Virus record (IMG/VR): IMGVR_UViG_3300047392_000117
Location: 1-40,366 of that record
DNA from: a virus
Direction: 5' to 3' (one strand)
Length of the DNA: 40,366 nucleotides
In this document: positions 1 through 6,222 of the stretch, one piece after another
How the letters are laid out: every line of letters begins with the position of its first letter
How positions within the stretch are numbered: the first letter of the stretch is position 1
The notes under the pieces: model-generated
Database searches by the model: none
The model's input: the letters and a program-made list of their open reading frames with translations, nothing else
What the model was told of the DNA's origin: nothing
Position numbers and translations under genes: made by a program

Positions 1-127
1 TTGCCAATTGCGATTGCTGCTAACGCCTAACGCCCGCAAAGCCCGCCTAGCAATCACGTTAGGCGGGCTTTTCCTGGCGCTAGGCAATCAAGCCTTGGCC
101 AGTAAGGAAAGCGACACAATGACACAA
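1..127. repeat. Terminal direct repeat, left copy (circular contig overlap)
   Basis: Bases 1-127 are identical to 40240-40366. An exact 127-base overlap is what a de Bruijn assembler run at k=127 leaves on a circular or circularly permuted molecule, so this is probably an assembly overlap and not a biological terminal repeat. The first 23 bases are the end of the gene that runs off the right edge of the window (stop codon TAA at 21-23). A terminator lies at 38-72 inside the repeat. Confidence 0.9.
38..72 (+). terminator. Rho-independent terminator
   Basis: A perfect 12-bp stem (AAAGCCCGCCTA at 38-49 pairing with 60-71) encloses a 10-base loop and ends in a T run. It lies 14 bases after the stop codon of the gene ending at 23 (equal to 40262). 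A close copy sits at 39857-39889. The second copy of this same terminator, in the right-hand terminal repeat, is at 40277-40311. Confidence 0.8.
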
Positions 128-325
128 TCCGAACAATGGGCGGCGCGAGAGCTGGCCAAGCATGGAACGCGAGAAAGCAAAGCGGCCCGCCTAGCGTCTG
201 AGCAATCGTTTCAAGCTCTAATGGCGGATATAAAGCGGCCCGCTAGCGTATCGGCCCGCGATTGGGCCGAAAGCGGCAAGAGCCATGCGCTCTTGATTGC
301 CCAATTGAAAGCGGCCCTAGCCTAA
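119..325 (+). CDS. Small hypothetical protein (68 aa)
   Basis: I do not recognise this protein. It begins MTQSEQWAARELAKHGTRES, is rich in Ala, Ser and Lys, looks helical and soluble, and has no membrane segment. An upstream in-frame start at 8 is rejected because it would read through the terminator at 38-72. The ATG at 119 has a well-placed AAGGAA. The gene shares the codon style of the 38-40 kb small-gene block (Gln as CAA, frequent CTAG) and belongs to that block across the circular junction. It is followed by the 15-bp repeat arrays. Confidence 0.65.
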   Translation: MTQSEQWAARELAKHGTRESKAARLASEQSFQALMADIKRPASVSARDWAESGKSHALLIAQLKAALA

Positions 326-345
326 GCCCATGCGCCCTAACCAAT

Positions 346-390
346 CGCCCAATCGCGGCCCGCCCAATCGCGGCCCGCCTAATCGCGCCT
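346..390. repeat. Tandem array of three 15-bp units
   Basis: The unit CGCCCAATCGCGGCC occurs at 346-360 and 361-375, and a diverged unit CGCCTAATCGCGCCT follows at 376-390. The array lies just downstream of the gene ending at 325. Open frames across it only encode a 5-residue repeat, so it is treated as non-coding. It may be a protein-binding array or a slippage-expanded intergenic repeat. Confidence 0.75.
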
Positions 391-400
391 ATGCAATGCC

Positions 401-489
401 GCGCCCTAGCGCCATGCGCCCTAGCGCCATGCGCCTTGACGCCCTGCGCCCTGCGCCATGCGCCCTATCGCCATGCGCCCTAGCGCCAT
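401..489. repeat. Tandem array of six 15-bp units
   Basis: The unit GCGCCCTAGCGCCAT occurs at 401-415, 416-430 and 475-489. Variants lie at 431-445, 446-459 (14 bases) and 460-474. It has the same period as the array at 346-390 but a different sequence. Tandem direct units beside a regulator gene resemble iterons or a repressor-binding array, but no AT-rich block adjoins them, so the function is open. Confidence 0.75.
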
Positions 490-493
490 GCGC

Positions 494-683
494 CCACGAC
501 CAGAAACCGCAGAAATGCGTCGGGAAAATTGCGATCCACTCGCCAAAATATGTGGAAATACAAAACTGGTTGCCGTGGGCAAATTTCAATTCGATCAGAA
601 TTTCCAAATGAATTGGAATCCTGGCGCCGCGGGGATACCCCCATAAAGGTTGCATTACCCACCCCCTCACGTTAAACAAGGGG
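494..683 (+). promoter_or_regulatory. Control region upstream of the XRE regulator
   Basis: No credible gene lies here. Two adjoining inverted repeats are visible: AATTC/GAATT at 588-592 and 598-602, and TTCCAA/TTGGAA at 602-607 and 613-618. They form a compact operator-like site. A promoter-like pair follows, TTGCAT at 650-655 and TTAAAC at 672-677 with a 16-base spacer. It would start transcription at about 684, the A of the ATG of the next gene, giving a leaderless message. The promoter and operator are inferred from pattern only. Confidence 0.4.
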
Positions 684-965
684 ATGCCTAATGTATTCGG
701 ATACCACACACGCCCCTTCTTGATCACGCACCAAGAGCTTCGCGCGATCCGCAAGCGTGGGGGATTGACACAGAAGACAGCCGCGAAGGCCGTTGGCGTC
801 AGCCACCCGACCTACAAGGCCTGGGAGCGTGGCGCCATCGCTGCACCCAAGGCCGCGATCACGGTGCTTCAGGTACTCGCCGCCAAGCGCGAGTCGATCA
901 TGGCCGGCAAGCGGAAAGATATGCTGGACTTCCTTGGCCAGCCGTTCGACACGTCGATATTCTGA
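684..965 (+). CDS. XRE/Cro-CI-type helix-turn-helix regulator
   Basis: This 93-residue protein carries a Cro/CI-type helix-turn-helix at about residues 16-50, with the pattern LTQKTAAKAVGVSHPTYKAWERG. That is a typical DNA-recognition helix followed by the W-E-R-G turn. It has no cleavable C-terminal peptidase domain, so it is more like Cro or a small repressor than a LexA-type CI. It stands alone on the plus strand, converging on the leftward early operon with 15 bases between stop codons. Inverted repeats at 588-618 could be its own operator. The start has no spaced Shine-Dalgarno, which fits a leaderless message. It may control lysogeny. Confidence 0.8.
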   Translation: MPNVFGYHTRPFLITHQELRAIRKRGGLTQKTAAKAVGVSHPTYKAWERGAIAAPKAAITVLQVLAAKRESIMAGKRKDMLDFLGQPFDTSIF

Positions 966-980
966 CGCGCTTGGGGCGAC

Positions 981-1058
981 CTAGAACCTGATGTCCTCGT
1001 CGCCCCATTCGTAGATGTCCCAGCCGAAGTTTTCCCAAAGGAACTGGCGCAGGGTCAT
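981..1058 (-). CDS. Tiny hypothetical peptide (25 aa) ending the leftward early operon
   Basis: This short frame encodes MTLRQFLWENFGWDIYEWGD followed by five more residues. It is rich in Trp and acidic residues. Its ATG overlaps the TGA of the gene before it (an ATGA junction at 1055-1058), the same coupling used along this operon, which is the main reason to accept so short a gene. No family is recognised and it is too short for a fold prediction. It could be a small phage peptide acting on a host enzyme. Confidence 0.45.
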   Translation of the reverse strand: MTLRQFLWENFGWDIYEWGDEDIRF

Positions 1059-1297
1059 GGCGTGTCAGCCAGTTTTCGGACGATCTCCACAGCCCTTGCG
1101 GATGTGATCGACTTCCATTCACACCAAGCGCCGCATCCGCATTCGCCTTCATTCCGCGCAAAGCAGTCGCACTTCTTGGCGTCATCTGCCAGCGCCTTAG
1201 CGGAAGCCTCAACGCCAGCTTCATATCCTGCTTGCCATTCGGCTGCTGTGTCTTTGGTCAGTTGCTCTATTGATTGTCGTAGGCGTTCATTAGTCAT
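1055..1297 (-). CDS. Small Cys-rich hypothetical protein (80 aa)
   Basis: Unrecognised family. The N-terminal half is helical and charged. The middle holds a cysteine cluster, C43-x-C45 followed by C53-x-C55-x3-C59, which could bind zinc. The C-terminal third is a short helix. The start ATG overlaps the stop of the upstream gene as ATGA (1294-1297), and the stop overlaps the next tiny gene the same way, so it is translationally coupled within the leftward early operon. Confidence 0.6.
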   Translation of the reverse strand: MTNERLRQSIEQLTKDTAAEWQAGYEAGVEASAKALADDAKKCDCFARNEGECGCGAWCEWKSITSARAVEIVRKLADTP

Positions 1298-1800
1298 TTG
1301 TTTTGTTCCTGTAGTGCTGCTTTCGCCACGCGCCGCATCTGGTGTTCATTAAGGGCTTCACCAAACTCCCCATACGGGCCGTCTGCTCCGCTAAAAGCAA
1401 TATGTGCTAGTGCCTCGCGCAGCCGCTCGTTTTCCGCCGCAAGCGCATCGCTCTGTGTGGGCTGGCGTAACTTAGCTACAGCGACCGCAAAAGCAGCTTC
1501 CCAACCCCTTGCCTCAATCTCAAAATCAAGGTCTTCGGTGTAATCAGTGTCGTTGTAGCCCTCGGAGCAAACGGTTTCGTATGTGAAGCGCATTTCCTCA
1601 AGCAAATCAGCATCGCTCTGTGTAGCAACGCCCACGACACCGCACGGCAAGCCGCCACCCCCACCAATGCGGTCAGGGCCAGCCGCTGCAACTTTGCCGC
1701 AGACCACAGTCTGCAAACCAGTGCCGCCACCGCCGCTGCTGTTCTCCGGTATCGTGCCGACCATTGGAACGGTTTTGTAAAAGCGTCCGTATTCAGTCAT
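1294..1800 (-). CDS. Hypothetical early protein (168 aa)
   Basis: No family is recognised. The first 60 residues are Gly-rich and low-complexity, with two GGGG tracts. An acidic middle (about 65-100) is followed by a helical, possibly coiled-coil, C-terminal half with AENERLREAL. The residues TQSDA occur twice and correspond to a 14-bp direct repeat in the DNA (1445-1458 and 1610-1623), so the gene may have grown by internal duplication or recombination. It overlaps both neighbours in the leftward early operon. Late helical parts of this kind are common in fast-changing phage early proteins. Confidence 0.6.
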   Translation of the reverse strand: MTEYGRFYKTVPMVGTIPENSSGGGGTGLQTVVCGKVAAAGPDRIGGGGGLPCGVVGVATQSDADLLEEMRFTYETVCSEGYNDTDYTEDLDFEIEARGWEAAFAVAVAKLRQPTQSDALAAENERLREALAHIAFSGADGPYGEFGEALNEHQMRRVAKAALQEQNK

Positions 1801-2224
1801 CGTTCTTTTCCCTTATCTCAAAGCCACGGGCTTCCAGTGTGGCGCGGAGGTCTTCAACCCAAGATTTAGCGACGGTGTTGTGTAAACCCCAAGCTTCTGC
1901 AATCTCACGCAGCGGGTCAGGCTTGGGCTTGGGGATGATGAAGCGGGAAAGAACGCCTTTGCGGCGCAGGCTCTCAACATCACCAAACGACAACGCTTGC
2001 TCCACTACATCGCTCACCTTCTGCTTGAAGTCGGCGAGTTCCTGCTTGCAGTCGGCAAGTTCCTTCTGGGTATTTTCGTGCAGTTGGATGGAGCGGATAA
2101 AGGCACTAGTTTCAGGGGTGTCGATTACCAGCCAATCGAGTAGCCTAATCCCACGTTGCTGCCGATATTCGTTAATCAGGTCTATGCCAATTTGCCTAAA
2201 CTTTTCTTTTTCAATGTCGCTCAT
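1793..2224 (-). CDS. Hypothetical early protein with coiled coil (143 aa)
   Basis: Begins MSDIEKEKFRQIGIDLINEY. A predicted coiled coil around residues 48-75 contains two similar heptad-like stretches (ELADCKQ, ELADFKQ). The C-terminal third is basic and mixed. The ATG at 2224 overlaps the upstream stop as ATGA and was preferred to an earlier in-frame start inside the upstream gene. Its own end overlaps the next gene by eight bases. No function is recognised. Confidence 0.6.
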   Translation of the reverse strand: MSDIEKEKFRQIGIDLINEYRQQRGIRLLDWLVIDTPETSAFIRSIQLHENTQKELADCKQELADFKQKVSDVVEQALSFGDVESLRRKGVLSRFIIPKPKPDPLREIAEAWGLHNTVAKSWVEDLRATLEARGFEIREKNDD

Positions 2225-2691
2225 ACCATCCACCCCACTGCATGAAGATTCTTCAGTCCGTCGCGGCACCAAAGAAGGGCGTCGATCTGCTGCCTCTCGG
2301 ACATCGGGCCGTGTGTCTTGCCCGTAGCGAAGATCGCATCGGCCAGTGCCTTCGACCCGCGCTTGCAAGCATGTTTGTAGCGTTGTGCCGTGTGTTCACG
2401 CGGCGGTGGATCGGCGACCTCACGCTTGGCGAAATATGCTGGCGACGGGTTGACCTTACGATCCAACAGATTCCGCACAGAGGTGCGGTCACGACCGACC
2501 ACCCTGGCGATGGTAGCGATTGGCAGATGCATACCATGAAGCAAGCGGCACAAGGCGGTACGCGCCGCGACCAGCTTCTCTTGTTTGCTTGGCCCCAGCA
2601 GTTGCATGATGGTGATGTTGTACTCGCCTGCGATGCGGACAATGGCCGGCATGTGGTTGAGCGTGTCTTCGGTTAGATTGACTTCGTTCAC
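2221..2691 (-). CDS. DnaA domain IV-like DNA-binding protein
   Basis: The 156-residue product has a GTG start preceded by AAAGGA. Residues 38-78 resemble the DNA-binding domain IV of DnaA: a helix with ARTALCRLL, then a loop, then GRDRTSVRNLL, close to the GRDHTTV signature that contacts DnaA boxes. No AAA+ domain is present. The C-terminal half is basic. It follows the primase-helicase in the same operon, so it may mark or open the phage origin, or may compete with host DnaA. The domain resemblance is seen in the sequence, while the role is inferred. Confidence 0.65.
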   Translation of the reverse strand: MNEVNLTEDTLNHMPAIVRIAGEYNITIMQLLGPSKQEKLVAARTALCRLLHGMHLPIATIARVVGRDRTSVRNLLDRKVNPSPAYFAKREVADPPPREHTAQRYKHACKRGSKALADAIFATGKTHGPMSERQQIDALLWCRDGLKNLHAVGWMV

Positions 2692-2717
2692 TTTTCACTT
2701 TTCCTTTCTTCTTATTG

Positions 2718-4952
2718 TCAGTCCTCAATAGCGAGAGGATCAGGCCAGTCAACCTGATATTGATGCTTCTTGGAAAAAAGACGACGCGCCTCGGTCAGCG
2801 ACGCCACGGTGCATATTTTGTACCGCGCACCCGCCGCGTATTTGCCCCTGCTGTTGGCGAACACGTCGTCATAGCGCGCAGCCATCGTCCAGAACGCATT
2901 GGCGCTCTTGATCTCCCAATGGCGTTGCAGCGAGTTGCGGTAGCTCTCGTAGATCGTGGCCTTGTTGGCCTCGACCTCGCCGAACTGGACCACCGCCCCG
3001 CTCTTGCTGTCCTTGATCTCGCCTTCCATCAGGCAGTCGAACAGCCAACGCTGGACGCAGTCACCGCCACGCATCTGCTGATCCTGCAACGCCTTCGTCT
3101 GCGGGGCAGTGCGGACGTTGACCGTCGCCAGATCGAACGTCTTGAGGTGGTGCAGCAAATGCTTCTTGCCGCCACGGTCGTACCAGTTCTGCAAACCCTG
3201 GTAGAAGTCATAGTCCTGCTTACGCCGTGCGCTGATGTCGAACACGGCCCAGCGGCGCTCGTCCGCCGTGGCTGGCACGACCCACTCCTCGTTCGACGTG
3301 AACAGGATGCGGGTGAAGTTCGGCGCCATGTAGCTGTCCACGCCCTTGCGCTCAATCATGATGCGAGGGTTGGTGACGAGGTCTTTCAGTGCGCCTTCAG
3401 CTGACTTGCTGCCCGCCCAGAACGCCTCTTCCGCTTGCAGGAGCAGGCAGTCTTCCAGATGGCGGTTGAAGTTGCCGACCAGCTGCTCTTGGCGCGCGAT
3501 GACCTTGTGGTGCTGCGGGAACAAACCGCCCAGCAGTTCACCCAGCTTCGACTTGCCGGTGCCTTTAAGGCCACGCAGCACACAGGCCACGCCGATCTTC
3601 GTCATCGGCTCCTGCACCATCTGTGCAGCCCAGCCCATGATCCATTTATAGTTCGTCTCGTCGCGGTCGGCGATGATGTCGAACATCCAGTCGGTGAACA
3701 TCGACACGTCGCCCTCTTCCGGCTCACAAGACCAGCCGCGCCACAGGTTGTACGCGCCGATCTTCTGGCCCTCTGGCAGGAACACTAGGCCGCGCGCCGT
3801 GCGCCGTTCGGGGTGCGTGAGCCAGAGCTTGATCGGGTTGACCATGTCAACGACCTCTTCGCCTTTCTTGTTCTCGGACTTGACGGGGATCGACTGGTTG
3901 GCGAATTCCTTGGTCAAATCCTCGACGCCGTAAAGCTCCAGCCCGTCCTGTATGTCGTCTTCGCGGATGACCCGCGCACTGCCCGACACCTGAACGAACA
4001 CCAAGTCCTTGACCAGCTGGTCAACCAAGCCGCGCTTCTTCTCTTCACGCACGACCTTCTTGGCCTTGCCTTCGATGTAAGCGGCGGTCACCGGCTGGGC
4101 GCTGGAGTTGCGACCGAACGAGCGCCACCGCTTGGCGCACTCACCGTGAACGTATTTGCCGCTCTGGCTCGACCAGTCATCCCACAGGCGCAGACCCTCC
4201 GGTTCGCCGTCCGTTTCGTGGTGCAGCGCCATGCCGACCTTCACCCACTCATCGTGGCCACAGTCAGGGTCGAGGCTCTCCATCCACGCCTCAAGGTCGG
4301 CCACACTTTTGCCCAACTTTGGCCGCAATGTCAGTAGATCATCGTCATCCCCGTGCGTGACCGACACGCCTTTGCGCGACAGTTCCCAATCTTCAGGGAT
4401 GATGCTTTCGAAATAGGCGACAAACTCTTGCGCCTGTTCCTTGGTCAGCGTCGGCAGATCGTCGTGCGGGACGTCGATCAGCGACTTCTTTGGCCAAGCG
4501 TAGGGCTGCTGCGTATCAGGGTGGACGGCGTAGGCGACGAACTGCTGCCCCTTGGCCAGCACCTCGACCGCGTTCTTGTTGCCCAGGATGTCCACATATT
4601 CGTTCGACCGAATCTTACCGAACGGCTCGTCGCAGCGGAACACCATCAGCGCCTTCGGCTTCTTGCCGATCCGCAGCGGTGCTTTGCCGATGTTGTTCTC
4701 GACCCACTTCACCAGCTTGTAGCTGACGTCCTTGTCGAGACAGTCGATGTCGATGGCCGGTGTGTTCTCGGTCAAGATGCCGACACCGCAGTTCGCCATG
4801 CGTGGATCGCTTAACCACTGATCCATCTTGTCAGCGTCAGCGTGGCAGTTCTGCCAGTCGCTGATGGCCGGCGCTTTGAACCCTGCCCTAATAGGCAGTG
4901 GGGAATACCCTGCTGCTATCAGTTGCGCGCCGTGTAATTTCAGGTAAGACAC
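2718..4952 (-). CDS. PrimPol primase-polymerase fused to a helicase-type NTPase
   Basis: This 744-residue early protein makes primers and probably unwinds DNA. The N-terminal archaeo-eukaryotic primase/PrimPol domain (about 1-190) has the catalytic D68-I-D70 pair. A PriCT-2-like domain follows at about 215-290. The C-terminal half is an NTPase of the DUF5906/D5 type, the group that includes the NrS-1 phage polymerase helicase part, with Walker A GLKGTGKS near residue 461. The GTG start at 4952 is chosen because GGAGGAAAGGA lies just upstream. A longer TTG start at 5012 would overlap the neighbouring gene. It is the central replication protein of the leftward operon. Confidence 0.88.
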   Translation of the reverse strand: MSYLKLHGAQLIAAGYSPLPIRAGFKAPAISDWQNCHADADKMDQWLSDPRMANCGVGILTENTPAIDIDCLDKDVSYKLVKWVENNIGKAPLRIGKKPKALMVFRCDEPFGKIRSNEYVDILGNKNAVEVLAKGQQFVAYAVHPDTQQPYAWPKKSLIDVPHDDLPTLTKEQAQEFVAYFESIIPEDWELSRKGVSVTHGDDDDLLTLRPKLGKSVADLEAWMESLDPDCGHDEWVKVGMALHHETDGEPEGLRLWDDWSSQSGKYVHGECAKRWRSFGRNSSAQPVTAAYIEGKAKKVVREEKKRGLVDQLVKDLVFVQVSGSARVIREDDIQDGLELYGVEDLTKEFANQSIPVKSENKKGEEVVDMVNPIKLWLTHPERRTARGLVFLPEGQKIGAYNLWRGWSCEPEEGDVSMFTDWMFDIIADRDETNYKWIMGWAAQMVQEPMTKIGVACVLRGLKGTGKSKLGELLGGLFPQHHKVIARQEQLVGNFNRHLEDCLLLQAEEAFWAGSKSAEGALKDLVTNPRIMIERKGVDSYMAPNFTRILFTSNEEWVVPATADERRWAVFDISARRKQDYDFYQGLQNWYDRGGKKHLLHHLKTFDLATVNVRTAPQTKALQDQQMRGGDCVQRWLFDCLMEGEIKDSKSGAVVQFGEVEANKATIYESYRNSLQRHWEIKSANAFWTMAARYDDVFANSRGKYAAGARYKICTVASLTEARRLFSKKHQYQVDWPDPLAIED

Positions 4953-4974
4953 TCTAATTCCTTTCCTCCGAACT

Positions 4975-5003
4975 GGGTCGTCTTTCGGGACGGCCCTTTT
5001 TTT
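4975..5003 (+). terminator. Rho-independent-like terminator facing the plus strand
   Basis: GGGTCGTC at 4975-4982 pairs with GACGGCCC at 4989-4996, with one G-T pair and a six-base loop, and is followed by seven T residues on the plus strand. Both flanking genes lie on the minus strand, so this hairpin would stop antisense transcription. On the minus strand it has no U tract and should let the operon through. Confidence 0.5.
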
Positions 5004-5253
5004 ATTCGCCAAGGGCGCGGTTCAAATACCAAATGGCCTTTTTCAGGCTCTCGTCTTGGCCTTTGTGCTTTTCACGCCAGATGTACTTGAGCGAATTGCC
5101 CTTGCAGTAGCCGCGAAACTCTTCCCGCGTCAATGCCGATTGGATGGCGTCGATACATTCGACGTCACCCTGGCGGTAGTGCGGCGGGTGATTGACGAAA
5201 TCTGCATCTGGGATCGCATCACGCAACGCGCGGTATTGATCAGCGATGCTCAC
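5002..5253 (-). CDS. DUF3310 (SaV-like) protein
   Basis: This 83-residue protein matches the DUF3310 pattern: NHPPHY near residue 21, then ECIDAI, FRGYCKGN, and a C-terminal KYIWR with LKKAIWYLNR. The family is small, widespread in phages and often called a nucleotide kinase-like protein, but its activity is not established. Its ATG overlaps the upstream stop (ATGA at 5250-5253). The primase-helicase follows 49 bases downstream, so the two are probably co-transcribed early genes. Confidence 0.85.
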   Translation of the reverse strand: MSIADQYRALRDAIPDADFVNHPPHYRQGDVECIDAIQSALTREEFRGYCKGNSLKYIWREKHKGQDESLKKAIWYLNRALGE

Positions 5254-5510
5254 TTCGACACCGCCGCCAGCAAGCTCAGGCGAAGCTCTTCAGCAACATG
5301 TGGGCAGAGTTCGTGCCACTGCACTCCCCCCTTGGTGAGCATGGACATCTGAAGTGCGCGCTTCACTGGCACACCGTCCACGACCCACTTGTATAGAGCC
5401 TGTGTGGACACGCCGAGAACGCCGCACAGCCGACGCATGTTGCCGCCGGTCGCGATCTGGGCCACTCGCTCGACCGCTGCACGAATTTTCTTTTCTTCAT
5501 CTTTAATCAT
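5250..5510 (-). CDS. YdaS/Cro-like HTH regulator
   Basis: The 86-residue product has the YdaS/Cro-superfamily pattern: a helix-turn-helix with LCGVLGVSTQALYKWVVDGV and a C-terminal tail where WHELCPHVAEELR matches the usual H-E-L-R/C-P end. Two adjacent ATG codons (5513 and 5510) follow AAGGAG. The second, with seven bases of spacing, is preferred, and a GTG at 5528 would overlap the Shine-Dalgarno. As first gene of the leftward early operon beside the divergent control region, it probably binds operators at 5511-5606. YdaS can pair with a YdaT toxin, but none is seen here. Confidence 0.75.
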   Translation of the reverse strand: MIKDEEKKIRAAVERVAQIATGGNMRRLCGVLGVSTQALYKWVVDGVPVKRALQMSMLTKGGVQWHELCPHVAEELRLSLLAAVSK

Positions 5511-5606
5511 CATTTTTCTCCTTGACACATATTTGTGAGTTGCTAACTAGGGGTTGTCGCCGCACATTTACAGCGTCGAAACGAAGTGTCAACTGGAGAA
5601 TTGAAA
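5511..5606. promoter_or_regulatory. Divergent early control region
   Basis: This 96-base gap separates the leftward and rightward early operons and must hold their promoters. A TTGACA box lies at 5522-5527 on the plus strand, but no good -10 box follows at 16-18 bases. CACATATTTGTG at 5526-5537 is an imperfect palindrome overlapping that box and is a candidate operator for the adjacent Cro-like protein. AACTAGGGGTTG at 5545-5556 recurs, inverted, at 13601-13612 upstream of the integrase. Confidence 0.45.
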
Positions 5607-5942
5607 ATGACTAACGAAGAACTATTGAAGGCACTGCACAGCGCAGTGGCCGAGTTTCACGATGACCTAGGTGTGATCCTTGGTTTTTTAGAGGCCGCTG
5701 AAAAGAAGACGCAGCCCGCGCCAGTTGTTGAACCAACTGCTATCGACAAGTTTATTGAACCGACCACCGCCAGCCTTGAAGACGTTCGCCACGCGCTGAC
5801 GACACTTGCGGGCGTCCACGGCGCAGCCGCACCTAAGAATCTACTGGCCGCATACAACGTCAAGAAGTTGTCCGAACTCAACCCTATCCACTTCACCGCG
5901 GTCTTCCACGCCGCTAACGCAGAGGCGTCGGTCAATGACTGA
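5607..5942 (+). CDS. Hypothetical early protein, first gene of the rightward operon
   Basis: The 111-residue product starts at ATG 5607 after GGAGA. The N-terminal 35 residues form a helix. A Pro-rich linker follows, and the C-terminal half (about 55-108) has a pattern SLEDVRHAL, G(V/A)HGAAAPKNLL, LSELNP and FTAVF. I have seen this compact helical pattern as a stand-alone tail in phage early proteins without a known function. The next gene starts within its last codons, so it leads a coupled operon of replication genes. Confidence 0.6.
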   Translation: MTNEELLKALHSAVAEFHDDLGVILGFLEAAEKKTQPAPVVEPTAIDKFIEPTTASLEDVRHALTTLAGVHGAAAPKNLLAAYNVKKLSELNPIHFTAVFHAANAEASVND

Positions 5943-6111
5943 CGCCTTGGTCAAAACGCTTATTAAGAAGCGCAACAAGATGCGCGCTAAGTTTCGGGTC
6001 ATCGACGCCGAGCTATCCCAAGCCACTGGCGAATGGAGCCGTGCGAATGGCTACCTCGTCAAGCTCACGCCTGAACAGGTGCTGCGCGAACTGGAGCGGA
6101 CCAATGCGTGA
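5935..6111 (+). CDS. Small hypothetical protein (58 aa)
   Basis: A short, basic, helical protein beginning MTDALVKTLIKKRNKMRAKF. It ends with LTPEQVLRELERTNA. It has no membrane segment or known motif. The ATG at 5935 overlaps the end of the preceding gene, and a longer upstream start inside that gene is less likely. The next tiny gene starts inside its final codons, which supports coupled expression. Confidence 0.55.
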   Translation: MTDALVKTLIKKRNKMRAKFRVIDAELSQATGEWSRANGYLVKLTPEQVLRELERTNA

Positions 6112-6211
6112 CGAAGACGACGCACTGCGCCCAGCGCGGGGCTGCATCACCGCCTTGGCGTGGTGCGGGGCGTTCTGGCTGGCGCTGTTCATGTCGTTCT
6201 TATTCACTTGA
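6104..6211 (+). CDS. Tiny membrane peptide (35 aa)
   Basis: The frame begins with an acidic cytoplasmic-like segment MRDEDDALRPARG and continues into a single hydrophobic segment with LAWCGAFWLALFMSFLF. It ends 11 bases before the methyltransferase start. It overlaps the end of the preceding gene, like others in this operon. No family is recognised. It may sit in the host inner membrane, for example as a superinfection-exclusion or host-takeover peptide, but that is speculation. Confidence 0.5.
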   Translation: MRDEDDALRPARGCITALAWCGAFWLALFMSFLFT

Positions 6212-6222
6212 AAGGGATTTCG

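Noticed and set aside
8-118. Longer start for the gene ending at 325
   Set aside because: It would translate through a strong terminator hairpin, while ATG 119 has a good Shine-Dalgarno.
346-489. CRISPR array
   Set aside because: Repeats are directly abutting 15-mers without spacers and no cas gene is present.
389-754. 121-residue minus-strand frame across the tandem arrays
   Set aside because: The protein has repeats imposed by the DNA arrays, no Shine-Dalgarno was found, and it opposes the XRE gene promoter.
4953-5012. TTG start extending the PrimPol by 20 residues
   Set aside because: It would overlap the DUF3310 gene and lacks the GGAGGAAAGGA found before GTG 4952. The extra residues come from the terminator-like hairpin.
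5250-5510. YdaS-YdaT toxin-antitoxin pair
   Set aside because: The HTH protein is YdaS/Cro-like but the neighbouring gene is DUF3310 and not a YdaT-like toxin.
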